Shown one piece after another: positions 1 to 8,511 of a DNA stretch of 64,000 nt. Within the stretch, counting starts at the first letter, position 1. Every line of letters starts with the position of its first letter. Below the pieces are notes generated by a model. The model searched no databases and had not been told where the DNA came from. It saw only the letters and a list, made by a program, of their open reading frames with translations. This stretch comes from Prescottella agglutinans (GTDB taxonomy: Bacteria; Actinomycetota; Actinomycetes; Mycobacteriales; Mycobacteriaceae). The DNA lies in NCBI RefSeq assembly GCF_004011865.1, contig NZ_RKLP01000009.1, positions 62,001-126,000 on the forward strand. Direction: 5' to 3'. A program made the position numbers and the translations under genes.

Positions 1-2
1 GG

Positions 3-1169
3 CTCGCGACTCGGCACGCGCTCGCGCCCGGGTGGTCCGCCGGGTCGCCCGAGGACGCAGCCCGGTCGGTCGTGGCCCTGCACGCCACGGATGCTCCGAC
101 CGTCTACCTGTCGACCTGGGCGCGGGTCCCGGGTGTCGGCATCGCGGACATCGAGCGCGCGCTCTACGACGACCGCACGCTCGTCAAGCAGCTCGCGATG
201 AGGCGGACGCTCTTCGCGTTCCCCCGGGACGTCGTCCCGGCCGTGCTGTCGAGTGCCGCCGCGCGTGTCGCCACGACCGAACGCACACGGATGGCCCGCG
301 ACCTGGAACGCGCCGGCGTGGCCGGTAGCGGGAACGCTTGGCTCGATCGGGCAGGAAACGAGGTCTCGGTGGCGCTGGAGCGGAGCCCCGTCGCGCTGTC
401 CGCCGCCGCGCTCCGGCGCGCCGTCCCGCTGATCGACGTGACCGTTCCCACCACCGCCGGAGAGACGTGGTCGGCGCCGCAGGTCCTCACGCTTCTCGGC
501 GCGGAGGGCGCGATCGTCCGCGGCCCGTCCACCGGCCGGTTTCCCACCGCGCGACCACTCTGGGAACTCCCGTCCCGATGGCTCGGTCCATCTGCCGTCG
601 AACCCGATACGGCCGAGGGATACCGCGAACTCGTCGGACGGTGGTTGCGCGCGTTCGGACCCGGCACCGAGGACGACCTCGTCTGGTGGCTCGGCGCGAC
701 GAAGACCGTGGTGCGCCGCGCGCTGCGTGAACTCGACGCCGTCGAGGTCACTCTCGACGGGACTTCATCCGGTTGGCTGCTGCCGGACGACCTCGACGTG
801 GTGGAGCGCACCGCACCCTGGACTGCGCTCCTGCCGCCGCTCGATCCGACGGTCATGGGCTGGAAGGACCGCGACTTCTACCTCGGACCGCACCGCGGCC
901 AGCTCTTCGACACCCGGGGGAACGCCGGCACCACCGCCTGGGTCGACGGCCGAATCGTCGGCTGTTGGCACCAGGACCCGGACGCGGTCGTCAGGGTTCA
1001 CCTGCTGGAACCGATCTCGGATGAGGCGCGAGACTCCCTGAACGATCACGCGGCGCGTCTCACCGCGTGGCTCGACGGATCCAGGAACCCGACCGGATAC
1101 CGCTCACCGGCCATGCGGGTGCAGGAGCACCAGTGGCAGACGACTCGAGGTGGCCGTTCGATGGTGTAG
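3..1169 (+). CDS. Winged-helix DNA-binding domain protein, 5' truncated by window edge
   Basis: The frame is open from the first bases of the window, so the true start lies outside and 388 codons are visible. A GTG at 72 is unlikely to be the start, because family-like sequence (LATRHALAPGW, then VALHATDAPTVYLS) runs upstream of it. The text resembles the HTH_42/YcaQ-AlkZ superfamily of winged-helix proteins, whose N-terminal part typically reads as a variant of GLHATDPATVYLS. Some family members are DNA glycosylases for crosslinks or alkylated bases, but most actinobacterial members are uncharacterised. I do not claim glycosylase activity. The gene ends 44 bases before the histidine kinase start and shares its direction. 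Confidence 0.75.
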   Translation, partial: LATRHALAPGWSAGSPEDAARSVVALHATDAPTVYLSTWARVPGVGIADIERALYDDRTLVKQLAMRRTLFAFPRDVVPAVLSSAAARVATTERTRMARDLERAGVAGSGNAWLDRAGNEVSVALERSPVALSAAALRRAVPLIDVTVPTTAGETWSAPQVLTLLGAEGAIVRGPSTGRFPTARPLWELPSRWLGPSAVEPDTAEGYRELVGRWLRAFGPGTEDDLVWWLGATKTVVRRALRELDAVEVTLDGTSSGWLLPDDLDVVERTAPWTALLPPLDPTVMGWKDRDFYLGPHRGQLFDTRGNAGTTAWVDGRIVGCWHQDPDAVVRVHLLEPISDEARDSLNDHAARLTAWLDGSRNPTGYRSPAMRVQEHQWQTTRGGRSMV

Positions 1170-1213
1170 CCAGCTGTACCGACATCGGGTGGACGGTGCG
1201 GCATGCTGGACCG

Positions 1214-2464
1214 ATGACGTGGACCGAACGCCTGAAGGTGAGATGGGGCGCCGTCCGCTACCTCGCGGTGGAGGCCGCTGCCGCGCTGGTCTCGATGTGC
1301 TTCCTGGTCGCCGGCCTGGTGATCGCGGCGACGCTCATCCTGATCGTCGGCTGGCTTGCCGTGCCGCCGTACCTGCGGGCGCTGCGCTGGTGGGCGGGCC
1401 TGGCGCGGGAGCGTGCCGGGCGGTACACCGGAACCGTGGTGGGGGAGCGCTACCCGCAGATCCCGGACCGGCCGGGCTTCGACGACCTCCGCCGGCTGCT
1501 CACCGCACCGTCCACCCGACGCGACTTCGCGTGGGTCTCGATCCACTCGATCGCTGCCCTCACCGCGGGTCTGCTCGCGGTCGGGCTGCCACTGGCCGCG
1601 CTCAATTCGCTTGCGATCCCGTTCTACTGGTGGGCGCTGCCGGCCGATCAGCCGGTGAGCAGCATCTATCCGGTCACGTCGTGGTGGGGCGCCGCGCCGA
1701 TGCCGTTGGTCGCCGTCGCCTACGCGGTGCTGGGGTGGTGGGCGATCCCGGCGATGGCGCGTGGTGTGGCGGGTCTTGCGTCGCGGCTGCTCGCACCGCG
1801 GCGGGAAACCGAACTCTCCGAACGGGTCACGGCCCTCACCGCGAGCCGCGCCGCGGCCCTCGACGCGCATGCCGCCGAGTTGCGCCGGATCGAACGCGAT
1901 CTGCACGACGGCGCCCAGAACCGCCTGGTGGCCGTCGTGATGATGCTGGGGCTGGCCGAGCGGTCGCTGCGCGTCGCGCCCGAACAGGCTCTGCCGCAAC
2001 TTCTTCGAGCGCAGGACGCCGCGTCGGACGCGCTGTCGGAGCTGCGGACCCTCGTGCACGACATCTATCCGCCCGTGCTCGACGAACTCGGTCTCGGCGG
2101 AGCCGTCTCCGCCCTCGCGGGCCGGAGCGCCGTGCCGTGCGTGCTCGACGTCGACGGTCTGCGACGCGCCCCGGCCGCCGTCGAGGCGGCCGCCTACTTC
2201 GTCGTCGCGGAGGCCCTCACCAATGTCGCGAAGCACAGCGGCGCCGAGCGCGTCCAGGTGGCCATCGCGACCCGCGACGACGAGCGTGGGGCGACGATGG
2301 TGATCGACGTCCTCGACGACGGTGTCGGAGGCGCGGTCGAGCGACCGGGTAGCGGATTGGCGGGCATCCGTCGCCGCGTGGCAGCGTTCGAGGGGACCGT
2401 GACCGTGAACAGCCCGCTCGGCGGGCCGACGAAACTCGAGGTGGAACTGCCGTGCGGATTCTGA
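1214..2464 (+). CDS. Sensor histidine kinase, NarL/DesK-type (HisKA_3)
   Basis: This is a 416-residue membrane sensor kinase. Two N-terminal hydrophobic segments lie near residues 18-50, a sensor-like region with further hydrophobic stretches spans about 110-190, and a HisKA_3 dimerisation helix carries IERDLHDGAQNRL with the phospho-acceptor His at about residue 231. A C-terminal HATPase_c follows, with the N-box EALTNVAKHS and the G-box DDGVGG. The frame also opens upstream at 1067, but that would overlap the preceding gene by about 100 bases, so ATG 1214 is preferred. The 3' end overlaps the response-regulator start at 2452 by 13 bases, which indicates a coupled two-component pair. The signal is unknown. 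Confidence 0.9.
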   Translation: MTWTERLKVRWGAVRYLAVEAAAALVSMCFLVAGLVIAATLILIVGWLAVPPYLRALRWWAGLARERAGRYTGTVVGERYPQIPDRPGFDDLRRLLTAPSTRRDFAWVSIHSIAALTAGLLAVGLPLAALNSLAIPFYWWALPADQPVSSIYPVTSWWGAAPMPLVAVAYAVLGWWAIPAMARGVAGLASRLLAPRRETELSERVTALTASRAAALDAHAAELRRIERDLHDGAQNRLVAVVMMLGLAERSLRVAPEQALPQLLRAQDAASDALSELRTLVHDIYPPVLDELGLGGAVSALAGRSAVPCVLDVDGLRRAPAAVEAAAYFVVAEALTNVAKHSGAERVQVAIATRDDERGATMVIDVLDDGVGGAVERPGSGLAGIRRRVAAFEGTVTVNSPLGGPTKLEVELPCGF

Positions 2465-3096
2465 TCGCAGAGGACGACGCGCTGCTGCGGGAGGGTCTCG
2501 CGCTGCTGCTCGGCAGCGTCGGCATCGAGGTGACCGCCGCGGTCGACGACGCCGAGAAGTTCCTCGACGCGTTCGAGTCGGATCCGCCTGACGGCGCCGT
2601 GCTCGACGTGCGGATGCCCCCGACGTTCACGAACGAGGGACTGAAGGCGGCGATCGAGGCCCGTCGTCGGCGCCCGGGTTTCCCGGTGCTCGTGCTCTCG
2701 GCGTACGTCGAGGACCGCTACGCCGGTGAGCTGCTCTCCGGTGGTGCCGGTGGGGTGGGGTACCTACTCAAGGAGCGAGTCGGCAAGGTCGAGGAGTTCG
2801 TGGACGCGCTGCGCCGCGTCGTCGACGGCGGCACCGTGATGGACCCCGAGGTGATCTCGCAGCTGATGAGCCGGCGGCGCGCCGACGACCCGATCCGCAG
2901 CCTGACGCCCCGCGAGTCCGAGGTGCTGGGACTGATGGCCGAGGGCCTCGGCAACGCCGACATCGCCCGCAAGCTGGTGGTCAGCGACACCGCGGTGAGC
3001 AAGCACATCGGCAACATCTTCGCCAAGCTCGGGCTCGCGGCGTCCGACAGTGGTCACCGCCGGGTCCTCGCGGTGCTCGCGCACCTGCGGTCCTGA
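2452..3096 (+). CDS. Two-component response regulator, NarL/LuxR family
   Basis: This 214-residue protein starts at a GTG inside the kinase gene. The receiver domain occupies residues 1-120, with acidic residues at Glu7-Asp8-Asp9 and the likely phospho-acceptor Asp52 in VLDVRMPP. The C-terminal part (about 145-210) is a LuxR-type helix-turn-helix: LTPRESEVLGLMAEGLGNAD followed by VSKHIGNIFAKLGL. It is expected to be phosphorylated by the overlapping kinase and to bind DNA as a dimer. No target is evident nearby; the gene converges with the small membrane-protein gene 7 bases downstream. Confidence 0.93.
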   Translation: MRILIAEDDALLREGLALLLGSVGIEVTAAVDDAEKFLDAFESDPPDGAVLDVRMPPTFTNEGLKAAIEARRRRPGFPVLVLSAYVEDRYAGELLSGGAGGVGYLLKERVGKVEEFVDALRRVVDGGTVMDPEVISQLMSRRRADDPIRSLTPRESEVLGLMAEGLGNADIARKLVVSDTAVSKHIGNIFAKLGLAASDSGHRRVLAVLAHLRS

Positions 3097-3103
3097 CAAC
3101 GGA

Positions 3104-3388
3104 TCACACGCTCTCGAGCGCCTCGCCGACCTCGTGCAGCGCGCGGTGGTGCTGGTCCTCGGCGAGCGCGTGCCCGACGGCGATCGCGACGGCGACGGGC
3201 CACTCGATCACCTCGAACACCGCGAGCAGGCCGAGGGCGGCGTAGTAGGCCACGTGTTCGGGACTGGGGACGCCGACGTCGCCCACGATCGGCAGGCGGA
3301 TCGCGAAGCGTGAGCCCTGCGTGATCCGGTCCAAGGCGGCACTGTGCGATTGCGGGGAGTTCTGGCGATCCAGGATTGCTTCGGTCAT
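3104..3388 (-). CDS. Small hydrophobic protein distal to the P-type ATPase
   Basis: A 94-residue product of unknown function. It has a polar N-terminus, a short amphipathic section and one long hydrophobic segment around residues 47-72 that contains VIEWPVAVAIAVGHALAE. Its ATG overlaps the stop region of the P-type ATPase by 4 bases, so it is the third gene of a coupled unit. The EWPV-hydrophobic block resembles VGLVEWPVVLTVGG in the protein encoded upstream of the ATPase, suggesting that the two flanking proteins are related or share a membrane-docking element. A role as ATPase accessory subunit is inference from position. Confidence 0.7.
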   Translation of the reverse strand: MTEAILDRQNSPQSHSAALDRITQGSRFAIRLPIVGDVGVPSPEHVAYYAALGLLAVFEVIEWPVAVAIAVGHALAEDQHHRALHEVGEALESV

Positions 3389-6300
3389 CGTTCGCCCTGC
3401 CCATCCTCGTCGTTCACCTGATGTACACCTACGGCCGTCATCGTGGGCACCGTGATCTTTTCGTTACCGATGATCTCCGCGTTCGTGTCGTCCGTCCGTC
3501 CGTCGGGTCCGGACCCGTTGACCGGCGTGGTGACCTCCGTGCTCACCCCGCCGTTGCGCCACACGTACGCGGTGCTGCTGCGCGCGGGGGTGCTGGTCGT
3601 CGACTGATCGCCCGGCGCACCGCGGGTCGGCCACCTGGTGAGAACCCGCGGTGCGATGGCCGCGACGGCCGTCGCGCCCGCCGCCGACCCCAGGGCCTGG
3701 GCCCAGGCGAGGGGGCCGAGCGGCGTGCACCCCAGGAACTGGCTCAGCCCGGGAACACTGATCACCCCGGCCAGCGCCGCCATGGAACCGGCCGCCGTCG
3801 CCACCACGAGCGGGCTGCGGGAGTCGATGAGCGTCTGCCCCAACTGGGCGCCGACCAACGCGACCAGGCCCACCGTCGACGCCCGCCGGGGGCGCCCGGT
3901 GACCGTCGCCATGCCCCAGGCGGCACTCGCCCCGATCGCGGTGGTCGCGCCGCGGACGGCGACGGTCCGCCACAGCGCCGCGCGGTCCGGTCCGCGCCCG
4001 TCGTAGGCGTGGTTCCGGTTGGGGGGACTCACCGCGAGTGCCGCCGCGGGCAGGGCATCGGTGAACAGATTCACCAGCAGCAACTGCCGGGCGTTGAGCG
4101 GCGCCCGCCCGCCGATCGCGCTGCCGATCAGGGCGAACGCCACCTCCCCGGCGTTCCCGCCCAGCAGCACGGCCACCGCGGACTGCACCCGCTGCCACAA
4201 CTGCCGGCCCTCGTCGACCGCGTCGAGGATCGAATCGACGTGGCCTCCGATCAGCAGGATGTCGGCCGCGCTGCGCGCCGGATGACTGCCGTGCGAGGTG
4301 ACACCGATACCGATGCTCGCCGCCCGGATGGCGGCGGCATCGTTGGCGCCGTCGCCCACCATCGCGCACACGCGCCCGGCGCGCTCCAGGGTCTGCACGA
4401 TCTGGACCTTCTGCTCCGGCGACATGCGCGCGAACACGCGCCGCTCGCGGACCGCGGTCTGCTGGTGCCGGTGCGACAGCGACTCCCACTCGCTGCCGCT
4501 CATCACGTCACCGGCGTCCACGTCGAGCCCGAGTTCCCGCGCGACGGCGGCCGCGGTGACCGGGTGGTCGCCGGTGATCAACCGCACCGAGATGCCGCGG
4601 TCCTCGAGTTCCGGTAGCAGCCCCGCCGCCTCGGGGCGGGCGGTGTCCGACAGGCCGAGCAGCCCGATCGGCTCCAGGCCACGGCCGCACAGGGACTCGA
4701 CGGCGTCCGGATCCGACGCGGCCCGCTCGGCTTCAGGCCCGGTGACGGTGCGGCGGGCGACCGCGATCACGCGCAGGCCGTTCTCGGCCATCGACTGCAC
4801 GTCGGCGACGATCGATTCGAGCGAGGTCGGCCCGGCCCCGGAACAGGCCGCCAGGACCACCTCGGGAGCGCCCTTCACGACCAGTTCGGTCCCCTGCAGT
4901 GCCGCGGCGTACGGTCGTCCCGCACGGAACGGCAGCAGGACATCCGATGCGAGCGCTCCGTCCGGTTCGTCCGCGGCCTCGACCACGGCCCGGTCCGTCG
5001 CGTGGGCGGCGGCCCGGCCCTCCGGCGTCACGGACGTCCGGGCGGCGGAACGGAGCACCCGATCGCGGTCGTGCATGCCGATCGGATGCACCTGGGTCAC
5101 CCGCAACCGGTCCTCGCTGAGCGTGCCCGTCTTGTCGAAGCAGGCGACATCCACACGGCCGAGCGCCTCGACGGACCGCGGGGTGCGCACGAGCACCGAC
5201 GCGTGCGTCAGGCGCCGGGCGGCCGCCTGCTGGGCCAGCGTCGCGACGAGCGGGAGTCCCTCGGGCACGGCGGCGACGGCCACGGCGACACCACTGGTGA
5301 CCGCCGACCGTAGGCCGCCACCGCGGAGCATCGACGTGAGGGTGACCAGTGCGCCGCCACCGATGCTCACCGGCAGCACCCGGTCCGTGAGGCCGCGGAG
5401 CTGCGCCTGCAGGCCGACCTTCCGGACCGGGGCCGGCGAGAGTGCCGCCGCCCGTCCGGTCTCCGTGTCGTCGCCGACCGCGGTGACCAGGGCGGTGGCG
5501 GTCCCGGTCAGCACCGTCGTCCCCGCGAAGAGCATGCAACTGCGCTCCGCGAGCGGGACACCGGGCGTGGCGTCGGTCTGCTTGTCGACCGGCATCGACT
5601 CGCCGGTCAGCGAGGACTCGTCCACCTCGACGCCGTCGGTCTCGACCAGCCGACCGTCGGCCGGCGCCACCTCGCCGGCCCGGACCTCGATCACGTCGCC
5701 CGGCTGGAGGAGTCGCGCATCGATCGACTCGTACCCGCCGTCGGCCCCGGTGCCGACCCGTCGGGCCGGCGCGTCCTCGACGGCGAGTAGACGGGTGAGG
5801 AGACGCTCGGCATGCATCCGCTGCGCGGCGGACAGTGCGGCGTTGCCGACCAGCACCGTGCCGACCAGGATCGCGTCGACCGGGGAGCCGAGCACCGCGC
5901 TGGCCGCAGATCCGGTCGCCAGGATCGGGGTGAGCGGGTCGGACAGTTCGGTGCGCAGCGACCTGCCGAAGTCCCACAGACCCGTGACCGGACGTCGCGC
6001 CCAGTCGACGGTGGTGCCGATCCGTCCGGGGCCGGTGCCGGGCGTGCGCGTGTGCGGAGTGCCGAGCATGCGCCGGACACGGTCCACCGACATCGCATGC
6101 CAGTCGTGCTGCGGGTTCGGGCGCGGGGGATCGGCCCGGAGCACGTGCCGGGCCAGTGTGTGCCCGGTCCACAGGGCGGCGCCCGCGCCCGCGCTGACCG
6201 GCCCCGGGCCGCGTCCGTGTGTGCCCGGAATCATCAGGAGGGCGCCCAGCAGTGATGCGCCGGAAGCGATTTCGATGCCGCGTCGGCTCGCGGTACGGGC

Positions 6301-7647
6301 GGCGGGCAGTGCCCGGACGATCCGCCACGCCGCAGCCAGGTCCGGCACGACGAGATCGCAGTCCGGCGGTGCCGAACGCGACGCGCGTGGCGGAAGGCAC
6401 ATGCTCACGTCGGCCGCGGCGACCGCCTCCGGGCAGCCCGTCGCGAGTACCGCGACCGCGCCGCCCGCCTCCTGCAGGTTCCGGATGGTCGAGGTCAGGT
6501 CGGAATCGAGTGTGTCACTGTGTTTTCCGAGGTCGTCGAACGCCGAACGCAACGTCCCCAGGGCCTCGTCGTCGATCGAGTGGACCGTGACACCGGCCTG
6601 TCGTGCCTGCTCCAGCAGGGCCCCGGCGAGGGCGTCTCGGACCGGGGAGATCAGCACCGCCGCGCCGGGGGCGCCGTCGGTGTCCGTGAACCGGGCCAGG
6701 GCGTGCCACCCCACGTCGAGGGCACCGGCGTCGACCGCCGTGCGTGCCGCCTCCCACACCGCGGCGCGGCGGTCGTCGGGCACGCCCTGGATCCGGCTCA
6801 CCCGCAGATCCGTCGTCAGGAGTGCGCGCGGGTCGACGACGAGCGCGGTCACACCGTCGAGGCGACGCAGGACGTCGGGGCCGCGGCACAGCACGTCGTG
6901 TCGGTCCGCGAGGCCGCGGCCCAACGTGCTCGCGAACGATTCGCGGGCGGTGCGGGCCGCCTTGGGCGCGGCGACCAGTGCCGCGGTGCCGGCAGCGCGG
7001 ACGCTGCCGGTGGCGAGGCCGACGGCGGCCGCCCCGCCGAACTGGGCCCACGCCGCGCGTTCGAGGTGGCGATCGACCGGGCCCCGGTCGGCGGGCCGTG
7101 GCGAGTCGTCGCCGGCGGGTCCGAGGGGGCTGCGCTGCCACGCGCGCCGGTTGGCGAGCACCTCGCCCACGACCGAGTAGCGCAACAACGCCTCGACGGC
7201 GAGCGGCGGCGGAGCCTGCACGAGCGTGAAGCTGACCGCGGTCAAGGTGGAGAGGACGAGGTCGGTGCGGGCGCGCCCGATGCTCGATTCGAGCAGGCGG
7301 CGCAGCGCCGGCTGGTAGTCGACGAGGGTCACCGGTGCAGCCACCGCCAGCGGGAGTCGTGGTAGCCGCAGCAGCCGACCGGTCGTGGCGAGTCCGAAAC
7401 CGAGCGAGTGCGCCGCGAGTGCGGTGATGCGGGCGGACAGTACGGAGTCGTCCCAGTCCCGCGGCAGTTCAGGCGTTGTGGCGTCCTGGATCGTGCGGGC
7501 CTGCCGGCCCGACGGCGCGAGCAGTCCCGTCAGCACGCCCGCGGTGGTGGCGGCGCCGACGGTGACGGTGGTGAGCGCGGCATGCGCGGACCGTCCCGGC
7601 AGGCTGCGCGCCCGCGTGACGATTGCCCCGACCCCCGCGATCCTCAC
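3385..7647 (-). CDS. CtpI-type cation-transporting P-type ATPase, large form with duplicated degenerate N-half
   Basis: GTG 7647 gives 1420 residues. The frame stays open upstream to 8376, but that part is low-complexity arginine-rich text overlapping the preceding gene. The catalytic half has TGES (681-684), the phosphorylation site FDKTGTL with Asp838, and the hinge GDGAND (1098-1103). Its core segment reads VPEGLP rather than CPx, arguing against a CPx-type heavy-metal pump. The N-terminal ~550 residues look like a decayed copy: VTALVVDPRALLTTDLRV aligns in layout with VACFDKTGTLSEDRLRV but lacks DKTG. Mycobacterial CtpI has this unusual length. The start overlaps the upstream stop as GTGA, and the 3' end overlaps the next gene by 4 bases. 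The transported ion is unknown. Confidence 0.9.
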   Translation of the reverse strand: MRIAGVGAIVTRARSLPGRSAHAALTTVTVGAATTAGVLTGLLAPSGRQARTIQDATTPELPRDWDDSVLSARITALAAHSLGFGLATTGRLLRLPRLPLAVAAPVTLVDYQPALRRLLESSIGRARTDLVLSTLTAVSFTLVQAPPPLAVEALLRYSVVGEVLANRRAWQRSPLGPAGDDSPRPADRGPVDRHLERAAWAQFGGAAAVGLATGSVRAAGTAALVAAPKAARTARESFASTLGRGLADRHDVLCRGPDVLRRLDGVTALVVDPRALLTTDLRVSRIQGVPDDRRAAVWEAARTAVDAGALDVGWHALARFTDTDGAPGAAVLISPVRDALAGALLEQARQAGVTVHSIDDEALGTLRSAFDDLGKHSDTLDSDLTSTIRNLQEAGGAVAVLATGCPEAVAAADVSMCLPPRASRSAPPDCDLVVPDLAAAWRIVRALPAARTASRRGIEIASGASLLGALLMIPGTHGRGPGPVSAGAGAALWTGHTLARHVLRADPPRPNPQHDWHAMSVDRVRRMLGTPHTRTPGTGPGRIGTTVDWARRPVTGLWDFGRSLRTELSDPLTPILATGSAASAVLGSPVDAILVGTVLVGNAALSAAQRMHAERLLTRLLAVEDAPARRVGTGADGGYESIDARLLQPGDVIEVRAGEVAPADGRLVETDGVEVDESSLTGESMPVDKQTDATPGVPLAERSCMLFAGTTVLTGTATALVTAVGDDTETGRAAALSPAPVRKVGLQAQLRGLTDRVLPVSIGGGALVTLTSMLRGGGLRSAVTSGVAVAVAAVPEGLPLVATLAQQAAARRLTHASVLVRTPRSVEALGRVDVACFDKTGTLSEDRLRVTQVHPIGMHDRDRVLRSAARTSVTPEGRAAAHATDRAVVEAADEPDGALASDVLLPFRAGRPYAAALQGTELVVKGAPEVVLAACSGAGPTSLESIVADVQSMAENGLRVIAVARRTVTGPEAERAASDPDAVESLCGRGLEPIGLLGLSDTARPEAAGLLPELEDRGISVRLITGDHPVTAAAVARELGLDVDAGDVMSGSEWESLSHRHQQTAVRERRVFARMSPEQKVQIVQTLERAGRVCAMVGDGANDAAAIRAASIGIGVTSHGSHPARSAADILLIGGHVDSILDAVDEGRQLWQRVQSAVAVLLGGNAGEVAFALIGSAIGGRAPLNARQLLLVNLFTDALPAAALAVSPPNRNHAYDGRGPDRAALWRTVAVRGATTAIGASAAWGMATVTGRPRRASTVGLVALVGAQLGQTLIDSRSPLVVATAAGSMAALAGVISVPGLSQFLGCTPLGPLAWAQALGSAAGATAVAAIAPRVLTRWPTRGAPGDQSTTSTPARSSTAYVWRNGGVSTEVTTPVNGSGPDGRTDDTNAEIIGNEKITVPTMTAVGVHQVNDEDGQGER

Positions 7648-8213
7648 CGAGTGGCACGCCCCCGTGGACGGGTTGTGGTGCTCTTCCTGGCCGTGCTCTT
7701 CTTGGCGCTGCTCTTCTTCGCCGTGGACTTCTTCGCGGGGGTGCGCTTGGCGGTGCTCGTGCTCGCGGCCGTCTTCCTCGCGGCCGTGCCGGTACTGTCC
7801 TTGCTCGCGCTCCCGTCGGTGCTGCTGCGTGCCCCGGTGCTCATCGCCGGTTGCTGACGGCCGGGTTGCGCGCCGCGCTCGTGGAGTTGCCTCAACACGA
7901 GCGCGGCGCCCCCGACGGTGAGGACCACCGGCCATTCGACCAGCCCGACGGCCCCGGCGGCGGCCATCGTGAGCAGAGCGGCCGGTGTCGAGTGGCTTCC
8001 CCGCTCGATGCCGCGACGGGTCCCGTCGGCGACTCCGCTGACGGCTCCCCGGACGCCGCCCACGACGCTGCCGACGGCGGCCCCGCCGAGCGCCCCGATC
8101 GACGACGTGGTCACCTCTGCGATCCCGGAGACGGTCCGCACCGCGCCATCGGCGAACGACATTCGGCCGCCAGGTCTGTGGCCGTTGTGTGAGGTGTGCC
8201 CTGTCTGTTCCAT
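7644..8213 (-). CDS. Membrane-associated protein with lysine-rich histone-H1-like tail
   Basis: ATG 8213 gives 189 residues; a GTG at 8291 in the same frame is an alternative. The middle is glycine- and valine-rich (GALGGAAVGSVVGGVRGAVS) and is followed by a hydrophobic helix with VGLVEWPVVLTVGGAALVL. The last ~50 residues are Ala/Lys/Ser/Thr repeats such as TAKKSSAKKSTARKS, like the basic tails of HupB and histone H1. Such tails bind nucleic acid or acidic polymers. The stop TGA overlaps the ATPase GTG start by 4 bases, so translation is probably coupled. The function is unknown; a scaffold or regulatory partner for the ATPase is inference. Confidence 0.75.
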   Translation of the reverse strand: MEQTGHTSHNGHRPGGRMSFADGAVRTVSGIAEVTTSSIGALGGAAVGSVVGGVRGAVSGVADGTRRGIERGSHSTPAALLTMAAAGAVGLVEWPVVLTVGGAALVLRQLHERGAQPGRQQPAMSTGARSSTDGSASKDSTGTAARKTAASTSTAKRTPAKKSTAKKSSAKKSTARKSTTTRPRGRATR

Positions 8214-8347
8214 CGAACGCCCATCGTCCGGAAGTCGCGGGTCGGTTCGGCGGTGGATTTGCGCCGAGCCTTCGCGGGATCGGGTTGCCACTAGTAGCCG
8301 AGTCTAAACCCGACCACTTGTGATGTGAACCTTTCCGCCGACACGAA

Positions 8348-8419
8348 ACACCTGGTGTGTCAAGCGTTGTGTTCACGAAAACGGCAACGGGTGGATTCTC
8401 GACCGTCCGGTCCTAATGT
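8348..8419 (+). promoter_or_regulatory. Putative control region of the organosulfur operon
   Basis: The gap before the lipoprotein gene holds two short palindromes: ACACCTGGTGT at 8348-8358 and GACCGTCCGGTC at 8401-8412. The second lies immediately before a TAATGT that could serve as a -10 hexamer (8414-8419). The divergent arrangement with the lysine-rich protein gene means that operators here could serve either side. No matching regulator gene lies beside the operon. This is a weak prediction from symmetry only. Confidence 0.3.
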
Positions 8420-8511
8420 TGCTTCCCGTCACCCTGCGACCCTCCGACTCGATCGATGTCGGTGCGGCGCATTCGTTTCTGGTCGTATCCCATTCCTGCA
8501 AGGAGTCTCCG

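Noticed and set aside
1067-1213. Earlier start for the histidine kinase
   Set aside because: It would overlap the preceding gene by about 100 bases in another frame, and the text before MTWTERL is not protein-like.
7648-8376. Upstream extension of the P-type ATPase frame by 243 codons
   Set aside because: It is low-complexity Arg/His/Glu-rich text antisense to none but overlapping, on the same strand, the full lysine-rich protein gene. The GTGA overlap at 7644-7647 gives a better start.
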